Shown here piece by piece: positions 8,360-16,761 of a DNA stretch of 64,000 nt. Every line of letters starts with the position of its first letter. Positions within the stretch are counted from its first letter, which is position 1. The notes below the pieces were generated by a model. That model was not told where the DNA came from. It saw nothing but the letters and a program-made list of their open reading frames with translations, and searched no databases. The position numbers and the translations under genes were made by a program. The stretch lies in assembly GCF_044784365.2 (NCBI RefSeq), contig NZ_CP173065.2; one strand, 5' to 3'. Source of the stretch: Cetobacterium_A somerae. Its GTDB lineage: Bacteria; Fusobacteriota; Fusobacteriia; Fusobacteriales; Fusobacteriaceae.

Positions 8360-9433
8360 GTGTTTACTAAATTAGAAGAAGTTGTAGTAAGGTTTAATGA
8401 GTTAACAGAAGCTTTAGGTTCTCCAGAAGTTTTAAGTAATCCTAAAAAAATGATGGAGTGTAATAAAGCATTAAATGATATAACACCTATCGTTGAAAAG
8501 TACAAAGAGTATAAAAGATATCAAGAAGATTTAGATTTTATAAAAGAAAATATCAGAGGAGAAAAAGACCCTGATATGAGAGAAATGATGCAAGAGGAAT
8601 TAAAAGAGATTGAGGAAATAATTCCTAATCTAGAGCAAGATATGAAAGTATTATTACTTCCAAAAGACCCTAATGATGATAGAAACGTTATAATAGAAAT
8701 CAGAGGTGGAGCAGGAGGAGACGAAGCTGCTTTATTTGCTGGAAACCTATTTAGAATGTATATGAGATATGCTGAGAGACACAAATGGAAAGTTGAAATA
8801 ATAGAAAAACAAGAAATTGGTGTTGGAGGAATAAAAGAGGCTGTATTCTCAATAAATGGTCAAGGAGCATATTCAAGACTTAAGTTTGAATCAGGAGTTC
8901 ATAGAGTACAAAGAGTACCTGAAACTGAGTCATCAGGAAGAATACATACATCTACAGCAACAGTTGCAGTTTTACCAGAGGTTGATGAAGTTCAAGACGT
9001 AAAAATAAACTCATCTGATTTAAAGATTGATACATTTAGAGCATCAGGAGCGGGAGGTCAGCACGTTAACATGACGGACTCTGCAGTTAGAATAACACAT
9101 TTACCTACGGGAGTAATCGTTCAGTGTCAGGATGAGAGATCACAGTTAAAAAATAGAGAGAAAGCTATGAAGCACTTAGCTTCAAAACTTTATGAGATGG
9201 AGTTAGAAAAGCAAAGATCAGCTGTTGAAAGTGAAAGAAGACTTCAAGTTGGATCAGGAGATAGATCGGAAAAAATAAGAACATATAATTATCCACAAGG
9301 AAGAATAACAGATCATAGAATCAAATATACAGCACATCAATTAGAAGCTTTCTTAGATGGAGATATAGATGATATGATAGATGCTCTGACTACATTTGCT
9401 CAAGCAGAAATGCTTTCAAGTTCAGCGGAGTAA
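8360..9433 (+). CDS. prfA: Peptide chain release factor 1
   Basis: Reads UAA and UAG stop codons and triggers peptidyl-tRNA hydrolysis. The GGQ loop is at residues 232-234 (SGAGGQHVNMTDSAVRI) and the RF1-specific PxT anticodon motif is PET at 187-189, distinguishing it from RF2 (SPF). Length from the chosen start is 357, normal. I choose GTG 8360 (protein begins MFTKLEEVV, the family pattern) because AAGGAG lies 8 bases upstream, whereas the in-frame GTG at 8351 overlaps that site. It is followed after 2 bases by prmC, which methylates its GGQ glutamine. Confidence 0.98.
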   Translation: MFTKLEEVVVRFNELTEALGSPEVLSNPKKMMECNKALNDITPIVEKYKEYKRYQEDLDFIKENIRGEKDPDMREMMQEELKEIEEIIPNLEQDMKVLLLPKDPNDDRNVIIEIRGGAGGDEAALFAGNLFRMYMRYAERHKWKVEIIEKQEIGVGGIKEAVFSINGQGAYSRLKFESGVHRVQRVPETESSGRIHTSTATVAVLPEVDEVQDVKINSSDLKIDTFRASGAGGQHVNMTDSAVRITHLPTGVIVQCQDERSQLKNREKAMKHLASKLYEMELEKQRSAVESERRLQVGSGDRSEKIRTYNYPQGRITDHRIKYTAHQLEAFLDGDIDDMIDALTTFAQAEMLSSSAE

Positions 9434-9435
9434 TT

Positions 9436-10575
9436 ATGAAATTATTAGATATATTAAAATTTTCTGAGGAGTATTTGAAAAAATACTCCTTTTCAAAACC
9501 CAGATTAGAAAGTGAAAAGATAATATCTCATGTATTAAACCTAGAAAGAATAACTCTTTATGCTTATTTTGATATGGAGCTTAATTTAGAGCAAAAAGAT
9601 AAAATAAAAAATTATTTGAAAGCTATGGCTAGAAATAGATTAACTTTTGATGAACTTCCAAAAGAAGAGATAAGTCTAGTTGAAGAGAAAGATTGTAGTT
9701 CTGAAAATAGAGAACTTTTACAAAAGAGTATAGAGTATTTGAATAAAAATGATGTAAAAGATAGTAAGTTAGATGCAGAATATATATTTGCTCATGTTTT
9801 AAAAGTAAAGAGAACAATGCTATTTATGAATTTAAGAAAAGAGATTACTTTAAAAGAAAAAGAAGAGATAAAAGATTTACTTTATAAAAGAGCAAAGGAA
9901 AAAAAACCTTTACAATATCTTTTAGGAGAGTGGGAGTTTTATGGGTTACCTTTTAAAGTTGATGAGAGAGTTTTAATTCCAAGAGCAGATACAGAAATTT
10001 TAGTAGAGCAGTGTAAATTTATTTTAAATGAGATAGATAATCCTAAAGTATTAGATATAGGAACTGGAAGTGGAGCGATATCTGTAACTCTAGCTAAAGA
10101 GATTCCAAGTGCTATGGTTTTAGGAGCGGACATAAGTACAGATGCCTTAGAGGTTGCTGTAGAAAATAGAAAGATTAATAATGTAGAAAGTAATTTAAAG
10201 TTTATTAAGTCAGATATTTTCTCAAATATAAAAGATAATGATTATGATATGATTATCTCAAATCCACCATATATACCTAAAGATGAATATGAAGAGTTAA
10301 TGCCAGAAGTTAAACAGCATGAACCTCAAGGTGCTTTAACAGATAATGGAGATGGTTACTATTTCTATAAAAAAATATCAGAGGAATCTTCAAAATATCT
10401 TAAGGATAAAGGTTATTTAGCTTTTGAAGTTGGGTATAATCAGGCACATGAAGTAAGTCAATTTATGAAAAAAGCTGGATTTGAAATAATAGCAATTGTT
10501 AATGATTATAGTGGAATAGAGAGAGTAGTAATAGGAAGAAAGAGTGGTGAAGAGGATGTCAACAAAATTAGTTGA
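9436..10575 (+). CDS. prmC: Release factor glutamine methyltransferase PrmC, extended N-terminus
   Basis: N5-glutamine methyltransferase of release-factor GGQ motifs. The SAM-binding Rossmann fold (VLDIGTGSGAISVTLA, about 205-220) and the catalytic NPPY (ISNPPYIP, about 270) are intact. The protein is 379 residues against the usual ~280. The excess is an extra copy of the helical PrmC N-terminal domain: residues about 3-75 and 93-163 share the pattern L..S.EYL, R/KLE/DSE..I..HVL..ER..L and a K-rich helix. It lies 2 bases after prfA and overlaps queA by 20 bases, so expression is coupled. Confidence 0.94.
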   Translation: MKLLDILKFSEEYLKKYSFSKPRLESEKIISHVLNLERITLYAYFDMELNLEQKDKIKNYLKAMARNRLTFDELPKEEISLVEEKDCSSENRELLQKSIEYLNKNDVKDSKLDAEYIFAHVLKVKRTMLFMNLRKEITLKEKEEIKDLLYKRAKEKKPLQYLLGEWEFYGLPFKVDERVLIPRADTEILVEQCKFILNEIDNPKVLDIGTGSGAISVTLAKEIPSAMVLGADISTDALEVAVENRKINNVESNLKFIKSDIFSNIKDNDYDMIISNPPYIPKDEYEELMPEVKQHEPQGALTDNGDGYYFYKKISEESSKYLKDKGYLAFEVGYNQAHEVSQFMKKAGFEIIAIVNDYSGIERVVIGRKSGEEDVNKIS

Positions 10576-11587
10576 TTATGATTATCATTTACCAGATGAG
10601 CTTATAGGTCAAAAGCCTAGAGAGCCTAGAGATCACTCTAAATTAATGGTAGTAGATAAAGAAAATCAAACATTAGAACATAAAACTTTTTTTAATATAA
10701 TAGATTATCTAAAACCAGGGGATGTTTTAGTAAGAAATTCAACAAAAGTTATACCTGCTAGACTTTTTGGAAAAAAAGAAACTGGTGGAGTTTTAGAAAT
10801 ACTTTTAATAAAAAGAGTGAGTTTAGATACTTGGGAATGTTTATTAAAACCTGCTAAAAAATTAAAAGTGGGACAAAAGCTTGAAATAGGTGAAAATAAA
10901 GAGTTAGTAGCTGAGCTATTAGAGATAAAAGAAGATGGAAATAGAGTTTTAAGATTTGAATATGAGGGGGTATTTGAAGAAGTATTAGATAAACTTGGAA
11001 AAATGCCATTACCTCCATATATTGTAGAAGCTTTAGAAACAAAAGATAGATATCAAACAGTTTATGCAATAAAGGGAGAATCAGTTGCAGCACCTACAGC
11101 TGGATTACATTTTACAAAAGAACTTTTAGAGAAAATAAAAGAAAAAGGTATTGAAATATTAGATGTATTTTTAGAGGTTGGTTTAGGAACATTTAGACCA
11201 GTTCAAACTGAAGATGTTTTAGACCATAAAATGCATGAGGAAATTTTTGAAATTCCTTTATATACTGTTGAAAGAATAAAAAAAGCAAAAGAAGAGAATA
11301 GAAGAATAATAGCTGTTGGAACAACAACTGTTAGAGCATTGGAATCATCTGTGGATATGGATGGGAACTTAATTTCTAAAACAGGAAGTACAGAGATATT
11401 TATATACCCAGGATATAAATTTAATGTTATAGATGCATTAATAACTAACTTTCATTTACCGAAATCGACACTTCTTATGTTAGTATCGGCTCTTTCAAAT
11501 AGAGAATTCATGTTAGATGTGTATAAAGAGGCTGTAAAAAAGGAGTATCATTTCTTTAGTTTTGGAGATGCAATGTTTATTTATTAA
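10556..11587 (+). CDS. queA: tRNA preQ1(34) S-adenosylmethionine ribosyltransferase-isomerase QueA
   Basis: Transfers and isomerises the ribosyl moiety of SAM onto preQ1 at tRNA wobble position 34, making epoxyqueuosine. Family signatures are present: DYDYHLPDELIGQKPREPRD at the N-terminus, VRNSTKVIPARLFG, AAPTAGLHFT, VGLGTFRPV, and ALITNFHLPKSTLLMLVSAL near the end. Length 343 is normal. ATG 10556 is chosen as it gives the family N-terminus; an in-frame GTG at 10544 would add four residues and cannot be excluded. The start lies inside the end of prmC. Confidence 0.97.
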   Translation: MSTKLVDYDYHLPDELIGQKPREPRDHSKLMVVDKENQTLEHKTFFNIIDYLKPGDVLVRNSTKVIPARLFGKKETGGVLEILLIKRVSLDTWECLLKPAKKLKVGQKLEIGENKELVAELLEIKEDGNRVLRFEYEGVFEEVLDKLGKMPLPPYIVEALETKDRYQTVYAIKGESVAAPTAGLHFTKELLEKIKEKGIEILDVFLEVGLGTFRPVQTEDVLDHKMHEEIFEIPLYTVERIKKAKEENRRIIAVGTTTVRALESSVDMDGNLISKTGSTEIFIYPGYKFNVIDALITNFHLPKSTLLMLVSALSNREFMLDVYKEAVKKEYHFFSFGDAMFIY

Positions 11588-11605
11588 TAAAAAAGAGGTG
11601 AAAAG

Positions 11606-12154
11606 ATGAGAATAATAGCAGGAGAAGCAAAAGGGAAGAGATTAGAGTGTAGAAAAGGTACAGATACAAGACCTACTCAAGATAGTATAAAGGAATCTCT
11701 ATTTTCAATAATTGCTCCATATATAACTGATGCTAGATTCTTAGATCTTTTTAGTGGTACAGGAAATATAGCTTTAGAAGCTTTAAGTAGAGGAGCTAAA
11801 AGAGCTGTAATGATAGAAAAAGATCAAGAAGCATTAAAATATATAATAAAAAATATCAATAATTTAGGATATGAGAATAAATCAAGAGCTTACAAAAATG
11901 AAACTTTAAGAGCTGTTGAGATTTTAGGAAGAAAAGGTGAAAAATTTGATATAATTTTTATGGACCCTCCTTATAAAGATGAGGTTTGTGAGAGAGTTAT
12001 GAGAGCTATATCAAAAGCTGGATTATTAGCAGAAAATGGATTAATAATTTGTGAACATCATATGTATGAAGATATGTCTGAAGAAGTTGGAGAATTTAAA
12101 AAGACAGACGAAAGAAAATATGGAAAAAAAGTTGTGACATTCTATACAAGATAA
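11606..12154 (+). CDS. rsmD: 16S rRNA (guanine(966)-N2)-methyltransferase RsmD
   Basis: Methylates G966 of 16S rRNA. N-terminal RIIAGEAKGKRLE and TRPTQDSIKESLF motifs, SAM site DLFSGTGNIALEALSRGA (about 47-65) and catalytic MDPPY (about 115-119) are all present; length 182 is normal. It follows queA by 18 bases with an AGAGGTGA site and precedes xseB in the same run. Confidence 0.96.
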   Translation: MRIIAGEAKGKRLECRKGTDTRPTQDSIKESLFSIIAPYITDARFLDLFSGTGNIALEALSRGAKRAVMIEKDQEALKYIIKNINNLGYENKSRAYKNETLRAVEILGRKGEKFDIIFMDPPYKDEVCERVMRAISKAGLLAENGLIICEHHMYEDMSEEVGEFKKTDERKYGKKVVTFYTR

Positions 12155-12168
12155 AAGAGGGAGGATCC

Positions 12169-12390
12169 ATGAAAAAAGATAGTTTTGAGTATAATATTAA
12201 TGAAATTGATATGATAATTGAAAAATTAGATAAAGGTGAGTTATCTTTAGATGAATCAATTAAAGAGTATGAAAAAGCTATGAAGTTATTAAAAAAATCC
12301 TCAGATATTTTGAATAAAGCAGAGGGAAAAATAATCAAAGTAACTTCAGAAAATGATAATATTCAACTAGAGGTTGATGAAAATGCTTAA
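12169..12390 (+). CDS. xseB: Exodeoxyribonuclease VII small subunit
   Basis: Short helical-hairpin subunit (73 residues) that caps the long arms of XseA. The typical pattern LDKGELSLDESIKEYEKAM followed by a C-terminal helix is clear. xseA is not in this window. Its end overlaps the ispA start by 8 bases. xseB beside ispA is a common bacterial pairing. Confidence 0.93.
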   Translation: MKKDSFEYNINEIDMIIEKLDKGELSLDESIKEYEKAMKLLKKSSDILNKAEGKIIKVTSENDNIQLEVDENA

Positions 12391-13264
12391 AAATTACTTA
12401 AAAACTAAAAGAGAACTTGTGGATTCAAATATAGAATATCATTTAAATAAATTAGAATATCCAAATGTAATAGCAGAAGGTATGAGATACTCTGTTTTAA
12501 ATGGAGGAAAAAGATTAAGACCAATTTTATTATTAATGGTATTAGAACTTTTCGATAAAAAAATAGATTTAGGATTACCAATAGCTGTTGCAATAGAGAT
12601 GATTCATTCTTATTCTTTGGTTCATGATGACTTACCAGCTCTTGATAATGATGATTATAGAAGAGGAAAATTAACAACTCATAAAAAGTTTGGAGAAGCG
12701 GAAGCAATACTAATAGGAGATGCTTTATTAACGCATTCATTTTCAGTTATAACAGATGAAACAAAAGGAGTAGCTTCAGATAAACTTGTAAAAATAATAG
12801 GTATGGTATCAAGATATGCTGGAATAAATGGTATGATTGGTGGACAAACAGTAGATATAGAAAGTGAAAAAAAGAAGGTGTCTTTGGAAACTTTAAAATA
12901 TATCCATGAAAATAAAACTGGGAAATTAATAAAATTACCAGTGGAGATAGGAGCAATAATTTCAGAAGCAACAGAAGAGGAGTATAAAGCTTTAGAAAAC
13001 TATGCAGATGGAATAGGATTAGCTTTTCAAATTAAAGATGATATATTAGATATAGAAGGTGACTTTGAAAAAATAGGAAAACCTATTGGTAGTGATTTAG
13101 AACTGGAAAAGACGACATATCCAAGTATATTTGGAATTGAGAAAAGTAAAGAGATTTTAAAAGAAGTTATCTCAGATGCTAAAAGAAGTTTAAATATTTT
13201 TCCAGATGAAAAAATTAAAGTTTTTTTAGAGTTAGCAGATTACATAGGAATTAGAGAGAATTAA
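12383..13264 (+). CDS. ispA: Polyprenyl (farnesyl/geranylgeranyl) diphosphate synthase IspA
   Basis: trans-Isoprenyl diphosphate synthase building C15-C20 chains from IPP and DMAPP. First aspartate-rich motif DDLPALDNDDYRRGK, second motif FQIKDDILDIEGD, and GGKRLRP are present; length 293 is normal. I take ATG 12383, 8 bases after GAGGT; the in-frame TTG 12374 and ATG 12377 overlap or crowd that site. Product chain length cannot be told confidently from the sequence. It closes the prfA-to-ispA run. Confidence 0.94.
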   Translation: MLKNYLKTKRELVDSNIEYHLNKLEYPNVIAEGMRYSVLNGGKRLRPILLLMVLELFDKKIDLGLPIAVAIEMIHSYSLVHDDLPALDNDDYRRGKLTTHKKFGEAEAILIGDALLTHSFSVITDETKGVASDKLVKIIGMVSRYAGINGMIGGQTVDIESEKKKVSLETLKYIHENKTGKLIKLPVEIGAIISEATEEEYKALENYADGIGLAFQIKDDILDIEGDFEKIGKPIGSDLELEKTTYPSIFGIEKSKEILKEVISDAKRSLNIFPDEKIKVFLELADYIGIREN

Positions 13265-13291
13265 AAAGGGAACCATTATTGGTTCCCTTTT
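13263..13291. terminator. Bidirectional terminator between ispA and phoU
   Basis: AAAAAGGGAACCA / TGGTTCCCTTTT hairpin flanked by A and T runs, so it can work in both directions. On the minus strand it encodes the last residues of PhoU. Confidence 0.85.
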
Positions 13292-13968
13292 CCTTTATTT
13301 TGTAATTCAGCTTTTCTAGTATTTTCACCATTTAAAATATAAATTAAATCACTTGCTAAATGTATTATATGATCTGATAATCTTTCAAATTTTTTATCTA
13401 AAAGCATAAGTTCAGAACCTCCAACAACATTATCTGGAGTTTCTTTCATTTTAGTAAGAAAATAATCAGTGTTAGCATTGATTAAGTCATCAATCTCTTC
13501 ATCTAAATAAAGAACATTATATAGTAAACGTACGTCTTCATTTAAAAAAGCATCAACATACATTTGAAAAAGACCTCTGATTTTTTTTGCGATTGGTAAA
13601 ACTTTCTCACTTAGAGCATAAGCTAAGTTTGGAGATTTTTTTTCAATATCTTTAATTAAAGATAAATTCGCTTTTAAAAGATCCCCCATTCTTTCAAGGA
13701 CTCTTACGCTATTGATAATCATTACTAACTTCCTAAGATTTTTAGCTGCTGGTTGAAATCTAGCCATTGTAATAATAGAATCCTCTTTTAATTTTACTTC
13801 AAAAGAGTTAATAAAATCTTCTATCATTTTAGCTTCTCCATAAAGTGTAGGATTAAAACTATTGTTTTGTAGCATCTCTAAATTTACATCAAAATTTCTA
13901 CCAACATATTTTAATGTTTCTAAATAATGTTCGTCTAAAGCTTTTAAAGATTCGTTTAAAGTTCTCAT
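13276..13968 (-). CDS. phoU: Phosphate transport/signalling regulator PhoU
   Basis: Helical-bundle metal-binding protein linking the Pst transporter to the PhoR kinase and restraining phosphate uptake. The two-repeat PhoU architecture is seen in about residues 1-115 and 116-215 (for example VLERMGDLLKAN in the first half and FERLSDHIIHLASDLIYIL in the second, the expected E/D-x3-D metal motifs). Length 230 is normal. Last gene of the leftward pstC-pstA-pstB-phoU operon, 12 bases after pstB. The final codons fall in the shared terminator hairpin. Confidence 0.95.
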   Translation of the reverse strand: MRTLNESLKALDEHYLETLKYVGRNFDVNLEMLQNNSFNPTLYGEAKMIEDFINSFEVKLKEDSIITMARFQPAAKNLRKLVMIINSVRVLERMGDLLKANLSLIKDIEKKSPNLAYALSEKVLPIAKKIRGLFQMYVDAFLNEDVRLLYNVLYLDEEIDDLINANTDYFLTKMKETPDNVVGGSELMLLDKKFERLSDHIIHLASDLIYILNGENTRKAELQNKGKGNQ

Positions 13969-13980
13969 AAAATCTCCTTT

Positions 13981-14742
13981 TTATCCAAATTTTCCTGTTA
14001 TATAATCTTCGGTTTTCTTAACACTTGGTGTAGTAAATATCTTAGAAGTCTCACCAAACTCTTCTAAAACACCTTGATAAAAAAATCCAGTGTAATCAGA
14101 TATTCTTGATGCTTGTTGCATATTGTGAGTAACAATAACTATACTATAATTTTTTGCAAGTTCAACAATTAACTCTTCAATTTTAGCAGTTGATATTGGA
14201 TCAAGAGCTGAAGTTGGTTCATCCATAAGAAGTATCTCAGGATTGATAGAGATAGCTCTAGCTATACAAAGTCTTTGTTGTTGTCCTCCTGATAACCCAA
14301 GAGCAGATTGGTGAAGTTTATCTTTTACTTCATCCCAAAGAGCAACTGCTTTAAGAGATGATTCTACAATTTCATCTAATTTTTTCTTATTAGTTTCTCC
14401 GTGTAATTTAGGAGCATAAACTAAATTTTCATAGATAGACTTAGGAAATGGATTTGGTTTTTGGAAAACCATTCCCACTTTTTTTCTAAGTTCAACAATA
14501 TCAAATTGTTTATCAAAGATATTTTGGTCATCAAGTAAAATTTCACCCTCATATTTAACACTAGATATAAGATCATTCATTCTATTTAAAGATCTTAAAA
14601 ATGTTGATTTACCACATCCAGATGGACCAATAAGTGCCGTAACTTTATTCTTCATTATATCCATATTTATACCCTTTAAAGCTTTAAAATCACCATAATA
14701 AAAATTAAAGTTTTTAACAGATATTCTAACGTCTTGTTTCAT
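13981..14742 (-). CDS. pstB: Phosphate ABC transporter ATP-binding protein PstB
   Basis: ATPase of the high-affinity phosphate importer. Walker A GPSGCGKST (about 38-46), signature LSGGQQQR, Walker B LLMDEPTSALDP and H-loop VTHNM are intact; the PstB-specific SLNRMNDL after the P-loop is present. Length 253 is normal. Good GGAGG upstream. Partner subunits pstA and pstC lie directly upstream. Confidence 0.98.
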   Translation of the reverse strand: MKQDVRISVKNFNFYYGDFKALKGINMDIMKNKVTALIGPSGCGKSTFLRSLNRMNDLISSVKYEGEILLDDQNIFDKQFDIVELRKKVGMVFQKPNPFPKSIYENLVYAPKLHGETNKKKLDEIVESSLKAVALWDEVKDKLHQSALGLSGGQQQRLCIARAISINPEILLMDEPTSALDPISTAKIEELIVELAKNYSIVIVTHNMQQASRISDYTGFFYQGVLEEFGETSKIFTTPSVKKTEDYITGKFG

Positions 14743-14774
14743 ATTATATATTCCTCCAAAATTATACGAGATTA

Positions 14775-15614
14775 TTATTTTTCAAATTTATTTCTAATAT
14801 ATGCACCAATAAGGTTAAATCCTACAGTTATAAATACCAGAACAAATAAAGTTCCATGCATATTGCTTTGTGGCATATTAGGTACCTGTGTTGATATAAC
14901 ATAAAGGTGATAAGGTAAAGCCATAACCTGATCAAATATTGATTGAGGTAAAAATGGCAAATAGAATGCTGCAGCTGTAAATAAAATAGGTGCAGTTTCA
15001 CCAGCGGCTCTTGAAATACTCAAGATGACTCCAGTTGAGATTCCAGGCAATGCAGCGGGAACAACAACTTTAGAAATTGTTTCCCATTTTGTTGCGCCAA
15101 GAGCAAGAGATGCTTCTCTTAGACTATTTGGAACAGCTAAAAGAGCTTCTCTTGTAGCTGTTATAATAACAGGTAAGCACATAATACCTAAAGTTAACGA
15201 TCCTGATAATATTGAAACACCTAACTTAAAGTATATAACGAATAATGCCATTCCGAAAAGTCCATATATGATACTAGGTATTCCAGCTAAGTTAATAATA
15301 GTTAAGTTGATTAATCTAGTTAATACGTTATCTTTTGCATATTCAACAAGATATACTCCAGTAAAAATTCCAAATGGAACAGAAACAGCAATAGTTCCAA
15401 GAGTTAGATAGATAGTTCCAACAATAGCAGGGAAAATTCCTCCTGCTCTCATTCCTCTCTTAGGAACTTCAGTTAAAAACTCCCAAGAAATTGCAGGAAC
15501 ACCTTTATAGATAATGTATCCTAATATCAGAAAAATTGGGACTACTGCTAATAAAGCAATTGTCTTAATAAATAATTCGATAGCGATACCACTTTTTCCT
15601 TTTAAAATTTTCAT
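14775..15614 (-). CDS. pstA: Phosphate ABC transporter permease PstA
   Basis: Membrane subunit of the phosphate importer, with about six TM segments across 279 residues and the EAA-loop region (SLREASLALGATKWETISKV) that docks to PstB. Lies 13 bases after pstC in the same operon. Confidence 0.96.
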   Translation of the reverse strand: MKILKGKSGIAIELFIKTIALLAVVPIFLILGYIIYKGVPAISWEFLTEVPKRGMRAGGIFPAIVGTIYLTLGTIAVSVPFGIFTGVYLVEYAKDNVLTRLINLTIINLAGIPSIIYGLFGMALFVIYFKLGVSILSGSLTLGIMCLPVIITATREALLAVPNSLREASLALGATKWETISKVVVPAALPGISTGVILSISRAAGETAPILFTAAAFYLPFLPQSIFDQVMALPYHLYVISTQVPNMPQSNMHGTLFVLVFITVGFNLIGAYIRNKFEK

Positions 15615-15627
15615 TTAAATATTCCTC

Positions 15628-16509
15628 CTATTTACCCATCAGTTTTCTTGATTTTCTAATATACTTATCTGCAATACTATTTGTTAAGAAACTTATTGCA
15701 AATAATACCAAACCGATAGCGAATAAAGCGTGGTAATGTTGACTTCCTTGAACAACCTCTCCCATTTCAGCAGCGATTGTAGCTGTCAGAGTTCTAACAG
15801 GAGATAATGGAGATGTTGCCATTATAGGAGCATTTCCAGTTATCATAAGTACAGCCATAGTTTCACCAATAATTCTTCCGAATCCTAACATAATACCTGC
15901 GAAAATTCCAGGAAATGCAGCAGGTAAAAGAACTTTGAAAACTGTTTCCAATTTATTAGCTCCAAGAGCAAGAGAAGCTTCACGGTAAGATTTATCAAGG
16001 GCATTTAATGCATCATCAGATAAACTTACTATAGTAGGAATAGCCATAAAAGAAAGCATAATTCCTCCAGTTAAAGCATTTAGTCCACTTGGTAAATTAA
16101 ATGAATCTTTTATAAATCCAGATAAAACATATAATCCTAGATATCCTAAAACAACTGAGGGTAAAGCAGACATTGTTTCGATAATAATTTTAATGATTTT
16201 TTTTGTTTTTTTATTAGCAAATTCAGATATATATATAGTAGTTATAATTCCAATAGGAATAGAGATACAAAGTGCAACTAACGTTACCCAAAATGATCCA
16301 ACTAAAAGTGGTAAAAGTCCGTATTTACCTGAAAGAGATATCCATTCTGTTCCAAAGAAAAATTTTGAAAGAGGATAGTCTTTAAAGAAAGATAAACTAT
16401 TAACTAAAATAAAAATGAATATAAGTATAACAATTAGAATGTTAAAAATTCCAACAACAGAATGAACTCCATTCATAAAAGAATCTTTAACTTTTCTTAT
16501 ATTATGCAT
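15628..16509 (-). CDS. pstC: Phosphate ABC transporter permease PstC
   Basis: Second membrane subunit of the phosphate importer; 293 residues, about six TM helices, EAA loop SYREASLALGANKLETVFKV, and GFGRIIGETMAV following it. First gene of the leftward operon; its promoter region carries the left half of a divergent Pho box shared with pstS. TAGGAGG precedes the ATG. Confidence 0.96.
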   Translation of the reverse strand: MHNIRKVKDSFMNGVHSVVGIFNILIVILIFIFILVNSLSFFKDYPLSKFFFGTEWISLSGKYGLLPLLVGSFWVTLVALCISIPIGIITTIYISEFANKKTKKIIKIIIETMSALPSVVLGYLGLYVLSGFIKDSFNLPSGLNALTGGIMLSFMAIPTIVSLSDDALNALDKSYREASLALGANKLETVFKVLLPAAFPGIFAGIMLGFGRIIGETMAVLMITGNAPIMATSPLSPVRTLTATIAAEMGEVVQGSQHYHALFAIGLVLFAISFLTNSIADKYIRKSRKLMGK

Positions 16510-16587
16510 GATAACCTCCTAAATCTATGTTAAAAAATTAAAAAAAAATTAAACTAATTTTAAACTAAAATTAAACTATATACGAAT

Positions 16588-16701
16588 ATAATATATCTTG
16601 CTTGTTAAAATAAGATTAATTGTATGTAAAAAAACTGTAAAAAATTTTTTACAGTTTTTTTACATTAAATTTAAATTAGATTAACATTGATGTTCTATAC
16701 T
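16588..16701. promoter_or_regulatory. Divergent Pho box with two mirror-image promoters
   Basis: A 40-bp perfect palindrome (16625-16664) lies in the middle. Rightward, hexamers TTTACA, TTTACA, TTTAAA, TTAACA start at 16648, 16659, 16670 and 16681, an exact 11-bp period, then 9 bases to TATACT (16696-16701) for pstS. Leftward, the minus strand reads TTTACA, TTTACA, TTAATC, TTAACA at plus positions 16636, 16625, 16614 and 16603, then 9 bases to TATTAT (16588-16593) for pstC. This matches the PhoB/PhoP box layout, hexamer direct repeats with 5-bp gaps replacing the -35. Confidence 0.85.
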
Positions 16702-16761
16702 ATTTTCAAGAATAGAAAATTAAAAATTAAAATAAAGATAAAATTTAGGAGGAGTTTAAGG

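Noticed and set aside
16625..16664. 40-bp AT palindrome with T run could be an intrinsic terminator
   Set aside because: It lies between two divergent promoters where neither transcript ends, and its hexamers keep an exact 11-bp register with flanking sites, so a regulator-binding role explains it better.
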